Source of the DNA: Diphasiastrum complanatum
Lineage: Eukaryota; Streptophyta; Lycopodiopsida; Lycopodiales; Lycopodiaceae
Assembly: GCA_029204225.1 (NCBI GenBank)
Contig: CM055097.1
Coordinates: 27,253,039 to 27,317,038, forward strand
DNA length: 64,000 nt
Direction of reading: 5' to 3'
Below are positions 36,743 to 49,800 of this stretch, in pieces. A program made the position numbers and the translations under genes. The notes under the pieces were generated by a model. It worked only from the letters and a program-made list of their open reading frames with translations, was not told the origin of the DNA and did not search any database. Positions within the stretch are counted from its first letter, which is position 1. Each line of letters opens with the position of its first letter.

Positions 36743-38175
36743 CTTTATTAATGTCTTTTCCATGCCATAAGGCATATAAGACTTATTAGTACATCAAAAA
36801 GATGGAAACTAGACGGATCGATGCCGTCAACTAACAGAGCTGAAAAAAAAATCTAAAGATCTAACTAAGAAGAGAAGAATGGCCAGGATTATATGGTACG
36901 TAGAACATTTACAAGTTCAATTGGACATCTCTTCAGTTCTCTAACTTTGACTTAGCTCTTTGCAATCTTAGGTATCTCAATCAAACTTTCATTAATAGCA
37001 ATAGATTTACGATCTACAAATCGAATAATAGCATCCCTATAGATCATCCGTTTCCCATTTGTTAAAGCCTCCTGTCTTGCCTTTTTCCATTCTTAAACCT
37101 GAATGAAAGTAAGGTCTTCATCTGAGTATATCTTCGTATCCCTTAGTTTCAATCCCTCACCTAGCACTTCACGACGATGAGATACAGATGTGAAGCGTAT
37201 GACAAGAGTATCTAGATCCTTCTTCGGATGCCACGTAGTATCCATACCTTTGTTATGGTGCTGAAGAGTCTCTTCTTAAAACTTCTTAGCTTTGCCAACA
37301 TCTTGGGAATTTGTAATACCTCTAACCCGAACATTAAGAGCTTTCTGCTCTTGCAGATGACTCTTAGCGAACATAATTGAGATAAATAAAGGTGGAGGTG
37401 GAGGAATAACATCATTCGAACCTTTGAGTACATCTGCCCAAGTTTGGACAACAGTATGATGCTGCTCCACTTGATTTTCAAGCTGATGGATCTTAGCTGA
37501 AGTATTCATGTGAGAAGAAGCTTCACTTTTGATAACTACAACTTCTTTCCTGAGATCATCAATGGACGTATCCAGCTTCTGAAGGTGAGATTGCACAACA
37601 TGGATCATAGACTCAAGAGAAACAAGTTTTTCTCGATGGCTGTTAAGATATTCATATGAACGTAGTTGATGTGCACGAATGACAGAGATCATAAAGGATG
37701 GAGGCAGAGATGCTTCTGGTTATCAGGGGTGAAAGGAAGGGCTACAGTGGAATCACTATTAATGAGAATAGGGTCTGACAGAGAGACATGGATTGCCGCT
37801 AGCATAGAAGGAGAAGGTGGGTCTGAAATGGAAGAAGAAGGTGAAGCTGTTGAGGTAGAAGCGATGGAGTCCGCAGACAATGTTTGAGGAGCACGGGTAG
37901 GTGCACCCTCTTTCCTATTCTTGGCCATAGTTCACAAATCCTTCAGCCAAGTAGAATCTTAGCGAATCTCCAGCAGGCCACAGGGTGTTGGATAGGCAAT
38001 AGGCAGCAGTCATTTGCAGGCAGCTGGCATCCGCACAGCCAGCCAAGCCAGCCAGCGATGGAGCAGACCAGTTCAGTGCAGTAGAAGTAGCGCCATCAGC
38101 ACGTCAAATCGCAGCAGCCAAATGCAGCAGCAGATCCAAACAACAGCGCCCACCACACACCAGCGCCCACTAGCG

Positions 38176-38224
<49 letters not shown>

Positions 38225-40801
38225 AAGAAAGAAAGCTTTATTAATGTCTTTTCCATGCCAAAAGGCATATAAGACTAATGAAGTACATGTCAAGTGTGTG
38301 GTAACCATGGGAGCGTATAAAACGTCTCCAAAATTGTAATAAAGAAAACATCTAGTACAAACTAAAGTAGACACGTATGTGAGTGTGTTTGTGCATAATA
38401 ATCATATATATTGATGTCCAGATGTCAAGACTGTGTTGTGCTGCTGCTGTAAAAGGATGTTCTGATGGATTGAGCGATGCAAGGAAGAGAAATGCCATCA
38501 ATATCATGGCCATCGACACCTCTGAGGCGATAAGATATCTTTCAAGTTTCCAAAATTCCAAATCTCCAATATGAGACATGCATTGGTGCCAGGTGATTGG
38601 AGTATACTATAATGTGTATTATGTATGGCCCCTTTGTAAATTGTCAATTGAAACTTGATGATCCGATGTTACAACTTACTACCTAGGACTTATGACTTAC
38701 AACTTGGCAAAATTGTCCCTTTCAGGCACTGTGATCATTGGTGAGTATATGTTTGGCCATATCAGAGAGGCCACTGAGGAGCTGGGGCTAGAGAATGTTG
38801 TGCAAGTAATTTATATTGCTTGTCCAATGTCATATTGAATATGGACTTTCATAGGTTGGATGAGGTCAAGTCTATATGGCGAGACAGATGGCAGTGGTTC
38901 CGTCAGCCTTTGCACGCCATGGCTTGCATACTCCATCCTTTGTGGTGGAGTGAGACACAATTTCGTGACCAAGAACTTAGAGAGGGTTGGAACACCTACC
39001 TTAGGATGGTCTTTCCTAATCCTGTCGCACAGATGCACCAAGGATGATCTGATTGTGTTTTGAGGTGAGCTCCTTAAGTTTGGATCTACTACAACTAAGC
39101 TAAGGCTAGGCATGTTGTGCCCAGTGAGATGGTGGGAAAAGTATGGGGACGATGTTCCTGTATTACAGAGACTTGCAATTCGGATCCTCTCATAGGTGCT
39201 TAATCGAAATTAGAAATCGGGAATTGTGATTTGTGACGTGTCACGTGAATCGTGATGTAATTTGTGCAAATCAATCCTGATGAGGTTGATATCACGAAGG
39301 TTCCAGAATTGGCAGTCGTATCTCAAGAGGAGGACATTTATAGATTCCTCTATGATGATGCTCTCCCATCTACAGGTTAGTAGGTTACAACCTTACAACT
39401 TACAATTTAGTTATTGATGTCGCACGAGTCTAGATGTTATTGAAATTTGAAACGATTCTAAGTTGTAAATTATCAACCCTAATTCCAATCCCCTATGTGG
39501 ACTGTGCATGACCTACCACTCGAGGAGCTCTGCGAAGGATCAGGACGCAGTAAGGAGAGGCTTCAGGCTCTCGTCCTCCTCGACGGTCTCACGTAGTAGC
39601 TGAAGTCGAGGAGCCTAGTGATGATGATTCAGGGGAGACTCTAGAGTGTCCAGGAAGTTACACAGAGGAGGAGAGTGATGATCACGAGGAGTCAAAGGCT
39701 CCCATTGTATACAAGACTCTCTCGAGGGCGACGAGGTCCAGGCGGTTATGACTCATGAGCTCCAGAGACTAGAGGCATGTGCCATGAGCTCTATAGACTA
39801 GGAGCATGTGCCATGAGCTCTAGAGACTAGGAGCATGTGCATAGCTGATGATAGATATTAGATGATAGATTCAGATGAGGCTTGAGCTTTGAGGCTATGA
39901 CATTTTTGTGGCTGTCTTGGAACCTATTATCTATACATGATACATTTTATTTCATATTGGAATCTGGATTTTGGATGATGTTCACACGTTCAAACTTCAA
40001 TGAATCATGATCTATGTTTATTAGTTTATTAATTTTGAATCCTGATGTTGGCATTTCATTTCAATTTTGTAATATGTATGTGGCATGTGCACACTGCAAT
40101 CTACATCGTCAATGTCTATCTCCACTGACTCCAGAGTCCACTCAGCACTGTATTGTAATATGTATTATGTAATTTGATGAAACTTGAATGTTGACAATGT
40201 CACAGAGTCCAGACTCCAGACTCACAGTTGAAACTTGAATGATGAATCTAATTTAGAATTTAGAATGAATCTTAAATTTTAATTCTAGAATCTAGTTACC
40301 GGAGTCTTGAATGCTTAATGTTTCATGTACAATGTTGAATCATGAATGTTATATGTACTATGGACTCTGGAGTCTCAATCAGATCCACAGTCCACTGTCC
40401 ACAATGCACATCCACTACAATGTACATAATGGTTTAATGTTCTTTATAGAGATAGCAAACTTCAATGACCAATCTCCATGAGTGATGAGATCTTAATATT
40501 TGGGGATAAAAAAGTGAAGCCTGAGCCTTGGCCCTTGACTCTTGAGGCCTCTATGAAACAACAAAGTTGCTCAAGAAGCAATATGTCTCTCGAAGAAGCA
40601 AACAAAATTAGCAAGTGTGGAAATCTTTAGAGTGGAGTCCATTGGTGCACTTGTCAACATCTGTCATCGAGTCTTGACAGTAGGCTTTAGCATAAATCAT
40701 ATCTATCGATAGATCATCATCATACAGTACACTACGTAGTAGGTACTGTTCAAACTTCAAACTTCAAAGCACCAAGAGAGTTAAGACAAGTACTTTTTAA
40801 T

Positions 40802-40835
<34 letters not shown>

Positions 40836-43800
40836 GTCTTGTGACTTACCTGTAGCAGGCTGCAGCTAGGTGTAGCCTGTAGTAACTAGTTACTACTAAC
40901 TAATATGTACTATGTACATTCAACATTGTACAAATAAGACTCGTCCTCTGAGTCTTTGCTCCTCTAAAGACTAACTCGTCACTGAAGTATCAGTATGTAC
41001 AACCTGTTACTGACTTGGCGATTCAAATCGGTTTGAACCAAACGAATCGGACGTGAGACATCACTTGAATGCTTTATGTACAGTGTACAACCTAATTTCT
41101 AGAATATAGATCCTGAAATTCATGCCTAGATATCCGAAAAGCAAAAAAAATTTAAACCTGTCTGATCCCGCCGATTTGGTTTCCAGATGGGCAGTTTAAC
41201 TCGGTTTGAACTGGTCGAATTGGGCTGATTTGATCCTCCGATTCTCTCACTGAATTCCAACCCAGATACACAAGAGTTTACTTCAAATATTTGTTAATCC
41301 TTTTCTCGTGTCTTTCTTGGATTTTTCATGATTTGCTTGCATCTCGTACTGCAAATGCAATGCATGGTGTATCTAGCTACACATTCATATGCAACCCGTT
41401 TTGAAATTCTTTTTATCTCTGGCCACTTCTTGATATTCCCCTGTAGACTTTCCCAATAAGATCTCCACCAAGTTACAATACTTTTAGCTTTGCTGTGCTT
41501 CGTTTGTACACAATGACTGTCATGGAGTACTGACTTCATACATTTTATATCTGATTCACACAAACCACAAATCCCACTCTATGATCTCTCTTGAAGTAGA
41601 AAATTATCTTTTACATGCAAAGTCATATACTTTGATCTGTAAGTATCATTATTCCAGCCAAGAGAATCTCTTCCGTGCATCATGTTGTTAATAATATGTA
41701 GAAGACAACATATTGTTGCCCTTACAAGAAGTATTTATATTAGATCAAATACAATTATGTAGATAAGGCCTATTACTAGTTTTCTGTCCAATATGTATGT
41801 TGCTGTGCAGTTTTCTTGCAAAATTTGAAGCTAAGTTTGAGTCTCTTGTGTGAAACTTTGTTTCTGCACTTGCTTATTACATGATATGTGAAGAATTAGC
41901 CTTATAGCACACATTGAAAAGTTTGTAATTTGTAAGAAAAGATTTTAATCAAAGAGCTTCATTTAAGAAGTCTATCTTCAATTGAAATTTCAGCTGCATG
42001 ATTGTGATCATCAGTCATGTATCAAGGTTTTGGATGATTATTTTGGTATGATTTGCATGTTAATGGTGCTGACTATCATGTATTTGTATTTTCCTAGATG
42101 GATGGCTTCGAGCAAGACAAACGCATCATTGTGATTGCAGCAACCAACAGAAAACAGGACCTAGACCCTGCTCTTCTTAGGTCTGCTACTCACGTCACAC
42201 TGATTCTATATTCAACAACCAACATGGTGGGGAATGATCTGCATTGATAGTCTGGTCTACCATTTCTACTTTGGTATACAATCAGTGATATTATTGAGTA
42301 GCAAATTTTCCTGATGAAAATTGTTGCTTCATACTTTATGCAATCAAGCCATTGAGAGTACCTTGTAGAGCCGCGGACAGCTCAGAGAAACTTGGCCAAT
42401 GTTAGATGTTAGCCATTGCGTGATACAGAGCATCTTTATGATATCACAAAGAGGGAAAAAGTATGTCACATAAGAGGTAGAAACAAGAAAAAAAGAGAAT
42501 AGATGCATCGGGAATCTAAAGGAGATTAGTTGTAGGTTGCAACTTGAGACCTTTAGTCCGATAGATACTGGTGAATGAGGCTAAACGCCAAAAATCAACA
42601 TGAACAGACTATGTCGAGTTGCATAATGCTTCACACGATTGTACGTGAACTTAGGCATTGGGAGGTGCTTTTCCCAGTCTGATTGCCATCTGGAAACATA
42701 TGCTTGAAGAATGTCTTCCTTCGACTGGTTGGTACATTTGGTCTACCCATCATATTCAAATTGATTAGTGCATGAGAGACTAATAGCTGTTTTCAATCTT
42801 TCAAAGACTGATAGCTATAACTTGTTTGTAAACTTGGAATCACAGTTACCAACAATATCTATACAGTCCGAATAATTTTTCCACGAAAAGTTGAGTAAGC
42901 TCTTTGTTGGACTAAACTGTGCCAACTTGGCCTAGTAACTACTACCCAAATGGCATCGTGACCTTTCCCTGTCCTAGGATGTCCAATCACAAAATACTCT
43001 CTCATCTCTTATCGAGAGAATCCAACAGATTTAACAATCCAGTTGCCTTGATTCTTATCACTTCATGAACTTGGCACTGCCCACACCTTTGAACATACGG
43101 CTCCTCATGTCCTTCAATGTCTCCTAATATGGTCAAGTGTTTTTTGTATGCCAAGGTGTCCCAGACTTGGCTGTCATGACATTCATGCAGAATTTGGGCC
43201 CTAGTATCTTTACAACAACTAATTACTTCACTCCCTTAAGGGTAATTCAAGTTTGGCATAACCTTTAATGAATAGATAGAAAAATCATGTGAAGCCCAAT
43301 TTTTCTGTTTATCGCACAATTTGTTGTTAGGATTAGCCATCTCATACGTATTGAATCAAACATTTGTGTAAATGCTTAGAACATTTTCCTGATTTGGACC
43401 AGATATGATTACTTCCTTGGAATGAGCACTAGTTTGAGTCATCTCACTCTTCCATATCTGGAATCATTCCCACTCAATGCAAATCATACTTGAAGCTTGA
43501 TTTCTACTCCATCTTGATAAGTGACAACACTTGTGATCCTTTACCTACTTCTAGTTTTATATAATTTTGTGAAGTTCTAACATGACTGCACCTACATAGA
43601 TCCTACTAAGTGGCCAGAATTTGCTAGAACATTGGAAATAAAACTGGTATCTGTAGTCTAACTGTTCTTCTACATCATACCATATCTTCCCTCCTTGGAA
43701 CTGTGCTGATTACTTGCCCTAATTGACTAAATGGTCCGAAAATGCATACGAGGGGTCCCACATGAACTGGTGAGGTCTCAAACCATAGTAAGGATACACA

Positions 43801-46800
43801 GAAGACTATGTGCTTAATGTGAACTGGTACCCTCTTTTGGGTGCATATTTGCATCAAAGATAGCTTGGCCAAGCCATTGGGGTTGAAATAAGCACAAAAT
43901 TGGAAAGTAGAGTTAGCATGACAACTTCAACTATGAAAAGCAATTATTTGAGAATTGAAAACTTAAACTAGTGCTCCACCAAAAGTGGGTTGCTTTGAAG
44001 ACATGGTTGGTTAATGCCTAATATCGCGTTGACAGGAATGTCTTGAAGCAAATGTTGATTGGTTTAGCGCCCTACTACTATCAAGCAAAATTCAAAATAG
44101 GAACTAGAATCATGGCTAGCCCAAGAAGCAAATTCTAGAGAAAAGAAGCAGTTTAGAACTAAACCTTCATTTTCCAACGAGTATTTCTCCAAAAGATATG
44201 AAGAAGTAAGGCAAGTGCCCCAAGTGCCCTCTTTGTTAAGATCAGGGCTAGCTGAACTTATTTTTGCATAAATCACATGGAAAAGAAGCAATTTAGTCTG
44301 CTTCCTCTTTGTTAGAGCGTGGCCCTGTTCGCTGCAAATCAAAGAAGATTCTGGGCTAGCATTGTCTTCTTTGGCAATGATTAAAGTTCGAGAAACTGTT
44401 TTCCTCCTTGCCCTGGGAAGTGCTCTCATACAAAGTCATGAACATATTTGAGCATAGTATTGAGAACTCATGAAAATAGTAGCAGATGTTTTTTACTTAA
44501 TCATTTTCCAACAAAGTAACACAACATTTGATCATTTTCCAACAAAGTAACACAACATTTGACATCCAACTGCTTGGTAGCACACTGCTGTTGAGGGGCT
44601 TTATGAAGAAGATCTCTACAACTCCAAAATCAAACTAAATAATGACTTGTGTAGTGTATTGTAGTCTCCTATAGCATTCCATGCCCATTTAAGTATGTAC
44701 TTCACTAGGTCTTGGCCTAGTGACTCAGATTAGAGCACTAAGTTTTAACATCCTAGTTCGTGTTACCAAATACTGTTTCTTAGGTATTTATGTAAAAGTA
44801 ATAACTAGGACATAAAGTGCATAAGTCCTCACACACTATGCACAAATAAATGGTTTTTAGACTTCCTGTATATGTAACTGCTTCCAGTAAATGATTGTCT
44901 TGCAGAAATTTGTTTTAACTGAAAAGCTGGTGGAAAATTGATCAAAGTAGCAAAACTTGGCTACTAAGCTGGTGCAACGTTTTGAAGAAGCTATCATATA
45001 AGCAGCCAGAGATCTATTGAGTGACTGGCTCCTGGGCATAATTTCCTGAGGAACTGCCCAAGGTGTTGGGGACACACAGGCGCCTAGCGTAAAAGCTTTA
45101 TGGGTGACCAAGTGGTCAATTCTTGTATGTTAAATAGGAAAGGACCTTCTATACACACGTGGCTCCCTGTCTAAGTTCTTGGCAATCAAAGAAAAGTTCC
45201 TCTGATCACCTGGATGCAATAATTCAAGTCATCGTGAAAGACTTAGGGAACTAACATAGTTACAACACAATGTTGGTCAATGGTGGAGTGGCTTCATGCC
45301 TTCTTTTTATGAAGATAAATCCAGGACTGTAACGGTCATCACTTCAAATAATAGGGCATATCGGCCATTTTGAGGGCTTCTCTTTGTGAAGATGAGCTAC
45401 GGTTCCTTTCACAAATTGTGGCTTTACTTGGAATGCTTGTTACACATTTTCACGTATGATTGCCTACAACCATAAATGGTGGGGTTTATGAGTTTGAATT
45501 TGCTGGAAAACAAAGCCGGAGGATAGTTCTTTTCAGGGACCTAATCTGCACTGCTGGATTTGAGTCTCATGTGTGACAATGTAGAATGTGATGCCTCATT
45601 GTTAAATTCAATGTTTTAGACTTTGGCAAGCTAATCTTCAAACCACTTTACAATATGTCAATGTCCAAGAACTTAGTTAGTTAATATAAGTCTCAACTTT
45701 GTTCTCTCTTGTCTAGCCACTATGGTTTAAGAAAAACTAACTACTAATCAATCTTCTATATGTACTTCTGTGCAATCTTCGCATCTTCATTTTCTTTTGA
45801 TATATTACGAGCTTTTATCAGTCATAGAATCTCAGTAATCTTTGGTATGTCCTGCTTATTCATCTCAATGTCATTTGACATGTTGCCACCTTTTACAAGT
45901 TGTAGAAATATCTCCATCTACGACCCCTGTACTTTCTGAACGACAGGTGGTCTGCAGAGAATCTGCAGTTAGACTAAGTGTTAGCATATTTACTGAAGAC
46001 AAGGGTAGCGGCTGAGTGATTCATAGATACTGTATAATGAATCCCTTGTCAAAGGAATGATTGACATTACATTCAAGGTTTGAACATATTAATATGAAAT
46101 TTGAAACTTACTGATATATACCTTCTACTACCAGGTTATTTTATCTTTATGAACGAATAATATAGGTTCGTAGTGAGCTCCCTACTTAGTGTGCCCTCTT
46201 CAACAGCATTGCGAGGTGTGCCCCTTTTGTTTATTTGAATTGGATTCACAAGCATTGTCTTAGCGATACTAACTCAAATAAGGTCTCCATTTGTTTTTTC
46301 CAAAAAAAATTTAAGGGAAGATTTCCAAGGTTGCTGAACACCGAGAGTCCAGAATGGCATTCCGATGCCACTTAGATTCATACCTATCTACAATCTGTGT
46401 ATTCATGGTTTTGAAATTGATATACTGTTGGTATCATGCATAATATAAGTTCATATATATTGCATTTTTGTGCTTTCATTCTTTCAGAAGAAAGGGCAGT
46501 TCAAAATGTGACAGCAGCTTGCAAGTAGTTGTGAGGTGAAGCCAACATATTTAACATGGCAATAGGAATTCAGTTTCTGCTCTTTGTGCACTAATATTCT
46601 GAATGTCTTTGCAGTCGATTTGATTCTTCTATAACCTTTGGTTTACCTGATCAATGCACTCGTGAAGAGATTGTGGCACAATATGCTCGACATCTAACTG
46701 CTACAGATCTTGCTTCCATAGCGGTGGTTACTGAAGGGTAAAGCTTTGTACAAGTTGCCAGTTGATGTACTCTTTTGGAAGTTTCGTATGATTTGTGAAG

Positions 46801-49800
46801 TTTATCTGGACACAATTAGTTTAAAGGCATAGATGCCCAGCGTTTCTGAAATGTGTTTCAGAATCACGTTCAGAAATGCGGTTCAGAAACGCGTTTCTGA
46901 AAATAAAATAAAAAATTCCAGAAACATTTTTTTTTTAATTTTAAATTTTTGGTTTTTTTTTGGGCAATATGGGTATCAGATGAAAGCTCTAATTAAGAGC
47001 ATAAATATTGTCTAGTTTGCCGACTGTTTCGGGTGCAGGATGGTACAGTTCAGTTGCATTAATCCATGTTGGGTTCTGTCAAGGATAAAAATTCAAAACT
47101 AACCTCTAGCTTGTTTGTTACGATCACAGATAGTCCCAGTAAGTGTGTTTTCACTCAGGGAGTTGGAAGGCCAAATCATGGACCCTTCCGTTGGGGGGCG
47201 TTTCCCCCCAAACCCCCTGCCACCTCACCTGTCTGCCACCTCAGCGTTGCTGCCCACCTCCACACCTGTGCGTTCTTCCATTTCTACACCTGCCTCTTCC
47301 ACGCCAGTGCATCCAATAGCTAGGGCTGTTCCTAGTGAATACTCGTCGGGTTCCACATATTCTTCCGAGCCATCCTTTAATGGCACCATTATACTCTGTC
47401 GCCACATTGACGCAATACAAGAACTATGAAGACATGCCTTTCGTATATCCGGACTTGAAACTACAGTGGCCTAGTTACAAGTGAAAACAGGGATGTTGGA
47501 AGTGGAAAATGAGCTTCTCAAAGAACAATTGGCAGAAGATGAGCAAGTAGAAGAAGGACATTCGGAAGAGGATGCGCTTTCTGCACTTGTTGAAAAAGTG
47601 AAAATCCTTGAAGAAAAACTTCAAATCTCGACAAAGTCATGGGCCAAAGTGGTTAAAAATCCCAAACAAGTCATCTCCAAGACAATGGAAGAGCAAGAAA
47701 AGCGGATGGCGAAGACACTCAACATCAAGGTATGAGGAGTCAAATTTGAAGGAAAAGACCTACTTGCTGAATCAAATGCGTATATTTCCTCCACTTTTTC
47801 AGTATCTGAGGAAGCCATTGTTGCGGCTTGGGAGGGTAAGCTCAACCCTCTGTGGTTTTTATGCGGTTTAAAGATGCAAACCTTCGGCAAACGGTTTTAC
47901 GCAGATGAGGATGTCTAAAAGGATCTGACCAGAAACTAATAACAGAAGGAAGAAGCAAAGGACAACGAGTTCTTTTCAAAGATGGTCGGCCTTTTTTTGT
48001 TAACCTATGAGTTTGAAAGTATAAAGATTGTAGAGTAGAGAATTCAAAGGCACTCTCGTGCGTGAGAGTATTTTTCTGCCTTGATAGTAAATAGTAGCTC
48101 ATTTTAGTTCTAAGTTCTTGTTATATGAGCCATAGTGCTCTTGGGCATCTATCACACTTGATATGTACTTTTCCTAGTCCTATATACCTTAGGGTCTCCC
48201 AGACATTAATAATTCTTTCTGGCCCACTGATACGCCCATCTCCATCTCTCCTCGACCTTCAGACTTCACCTTCTTCACCTCTGACTTGGTTCGGGCAGCA
48301 ATCAAAAAGCTGAAAACCCACCGCACCAGAGACATTGAAGACCTTGAGTCTGAGCTACTGATTCATGCCCCTGATACGCTTGCCCCTACATTATCCACTC
48401 TCCTCAACCATGCTGTTGTTGAGGGCTTCCCATCCTCTTTGTGCACCAACTTCATACATCTTATCCATAAAAACGGTGACCCCATGGTACCTGGTAATTA
48501 CCGCACTATTATGATTGGACATGTCCTTGCGAAGTTATATGGCGTCATCCTCTAGTCTACAATTAGCTCAGAGGTAGAGTCCAGGAGATTACATGCTTTG
48601 GGTCAGGCATCCACTACAGATCACATATTCACACTCCGAGCCATCATTGAGGAAGCTAGACACAGGAAAGAAAAGGTTTATTGCTGTTTTTTGGACTTTA
48701 GGAAAGCCTTTGATTCTGTCCCACGCTCTTTACTTATCCAAAGACTCTGAGATCTAGGTTTCTCTACAGATATTCTAGCCGTCATGGCTCTCTATGAGAG
48801 GGTTTTGGGTTGCTTTCGTTATGGTAGTGGCATTTCTGAGTAGATCTGGAGTACTATTGGGGTTAAGCAGGGATGCTCTCTCTCACCAGTTCTCTTTGGA
48901 TTATATATTGACGAGCTAGAGCAGGTCATCTCTCAGTGTGGTGGGGACGGTTGTCAGCTGGGAGACATTCTGATTGCCATCCTTCTCTATGTGGATGATG
49001 TGGTACTAGTCTCCCGTACCAGAGAGGGATTACAGAGACAGTTGGACTGTTTACACACTTTTTGTACTCAGTGGGGTTTAGGGGTGAACCTCTCGAAGAC
49101 CAAAGTTATGGTCTTCAATACCTCTCAGGCCTTCATGCAGCGCCAAGAGCTTACCGTTGATGGACAGTCCCTAGAGGTGGTTTCTTCATACACTTACCTG
49201 GGCGTCCTCTTCTCTGGTCCTTCCTTCAGTATGAGATAGGCGGCTACTTCTAGACTTGGGAAGGGCCACTCTTCCCTAGTCCAGCTAGAGAGATTCTGCT
49301 TCTGTAAGTCTATTTGGGATGCCCTGAGTAAGTGCAGACTGTTTGACACCATCGTCACCCCTTCAGCCTTGTATGCCGCAGAGATATGGTGTACATGTGT
49401 TAGAGTCCAGTCACGACTCTATCACGACCTCGGCACGGCCGGTTACCAAAGGGCCTGAGGCCTAGTGTTGGCAAGGGTCGGTGACCGACGAGGACATCTG
49501 TCCCAAGTTGGGACCGGTGCGTCACGAGCAGTGACCCGGTGTGGCCGCCTGACAAGCTGTCAGCGACACGGTGTGTCTTGACCGTCGGGACCCACCCTAG
49601 CCGTCAGTGACGAGATGCTAGCCGGCAAGTAGTCGGGGTGACCAAGAGGGTCACAGGTCTTTGGCGGGGCACAGGGGTGGTACCCTATGAGTCACTCAGT
49701 ATTCACAGGTCACAGGGGCCAGGCATGCCAAGTGGACTGATCACCCACAGGTGGATGCCATGTGCCAGTTGACGAGAATTGCTGGTAGGACTCAAGGAGG

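Noticed and set aside
38811-39113. Possible host exon or minus-strand ORF of 100 codons
   Set aside because: The + strand reads through hAT transposase motifs across this stretch, so the minus ORF is a shadow and the coding is transposon-derived.
39190-39265. A CATAG-type element inserted in the hAT dimerisation domain at 39193
   Set aside because: CATAG occurs there and palindromic words follow, but the reading frame gives LAIRILS-stop-V as expected for a simple point mutation, and no right end or 8-bp duplication was found.
44857-45111. 84-codon minus-strand ORF in intron 5
   Set aside because: No recognisable motif, and the surrounding DNA has no coding character.
47115-47429. A novel fused protein across the hAT-like/LINE junction
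   Set aside because: The first part is non-coding element sequence and the second is the known Ser/Pro-rich ORF1 start, so the fusion is probably fortuitous; the junction itself is kept as a finding.
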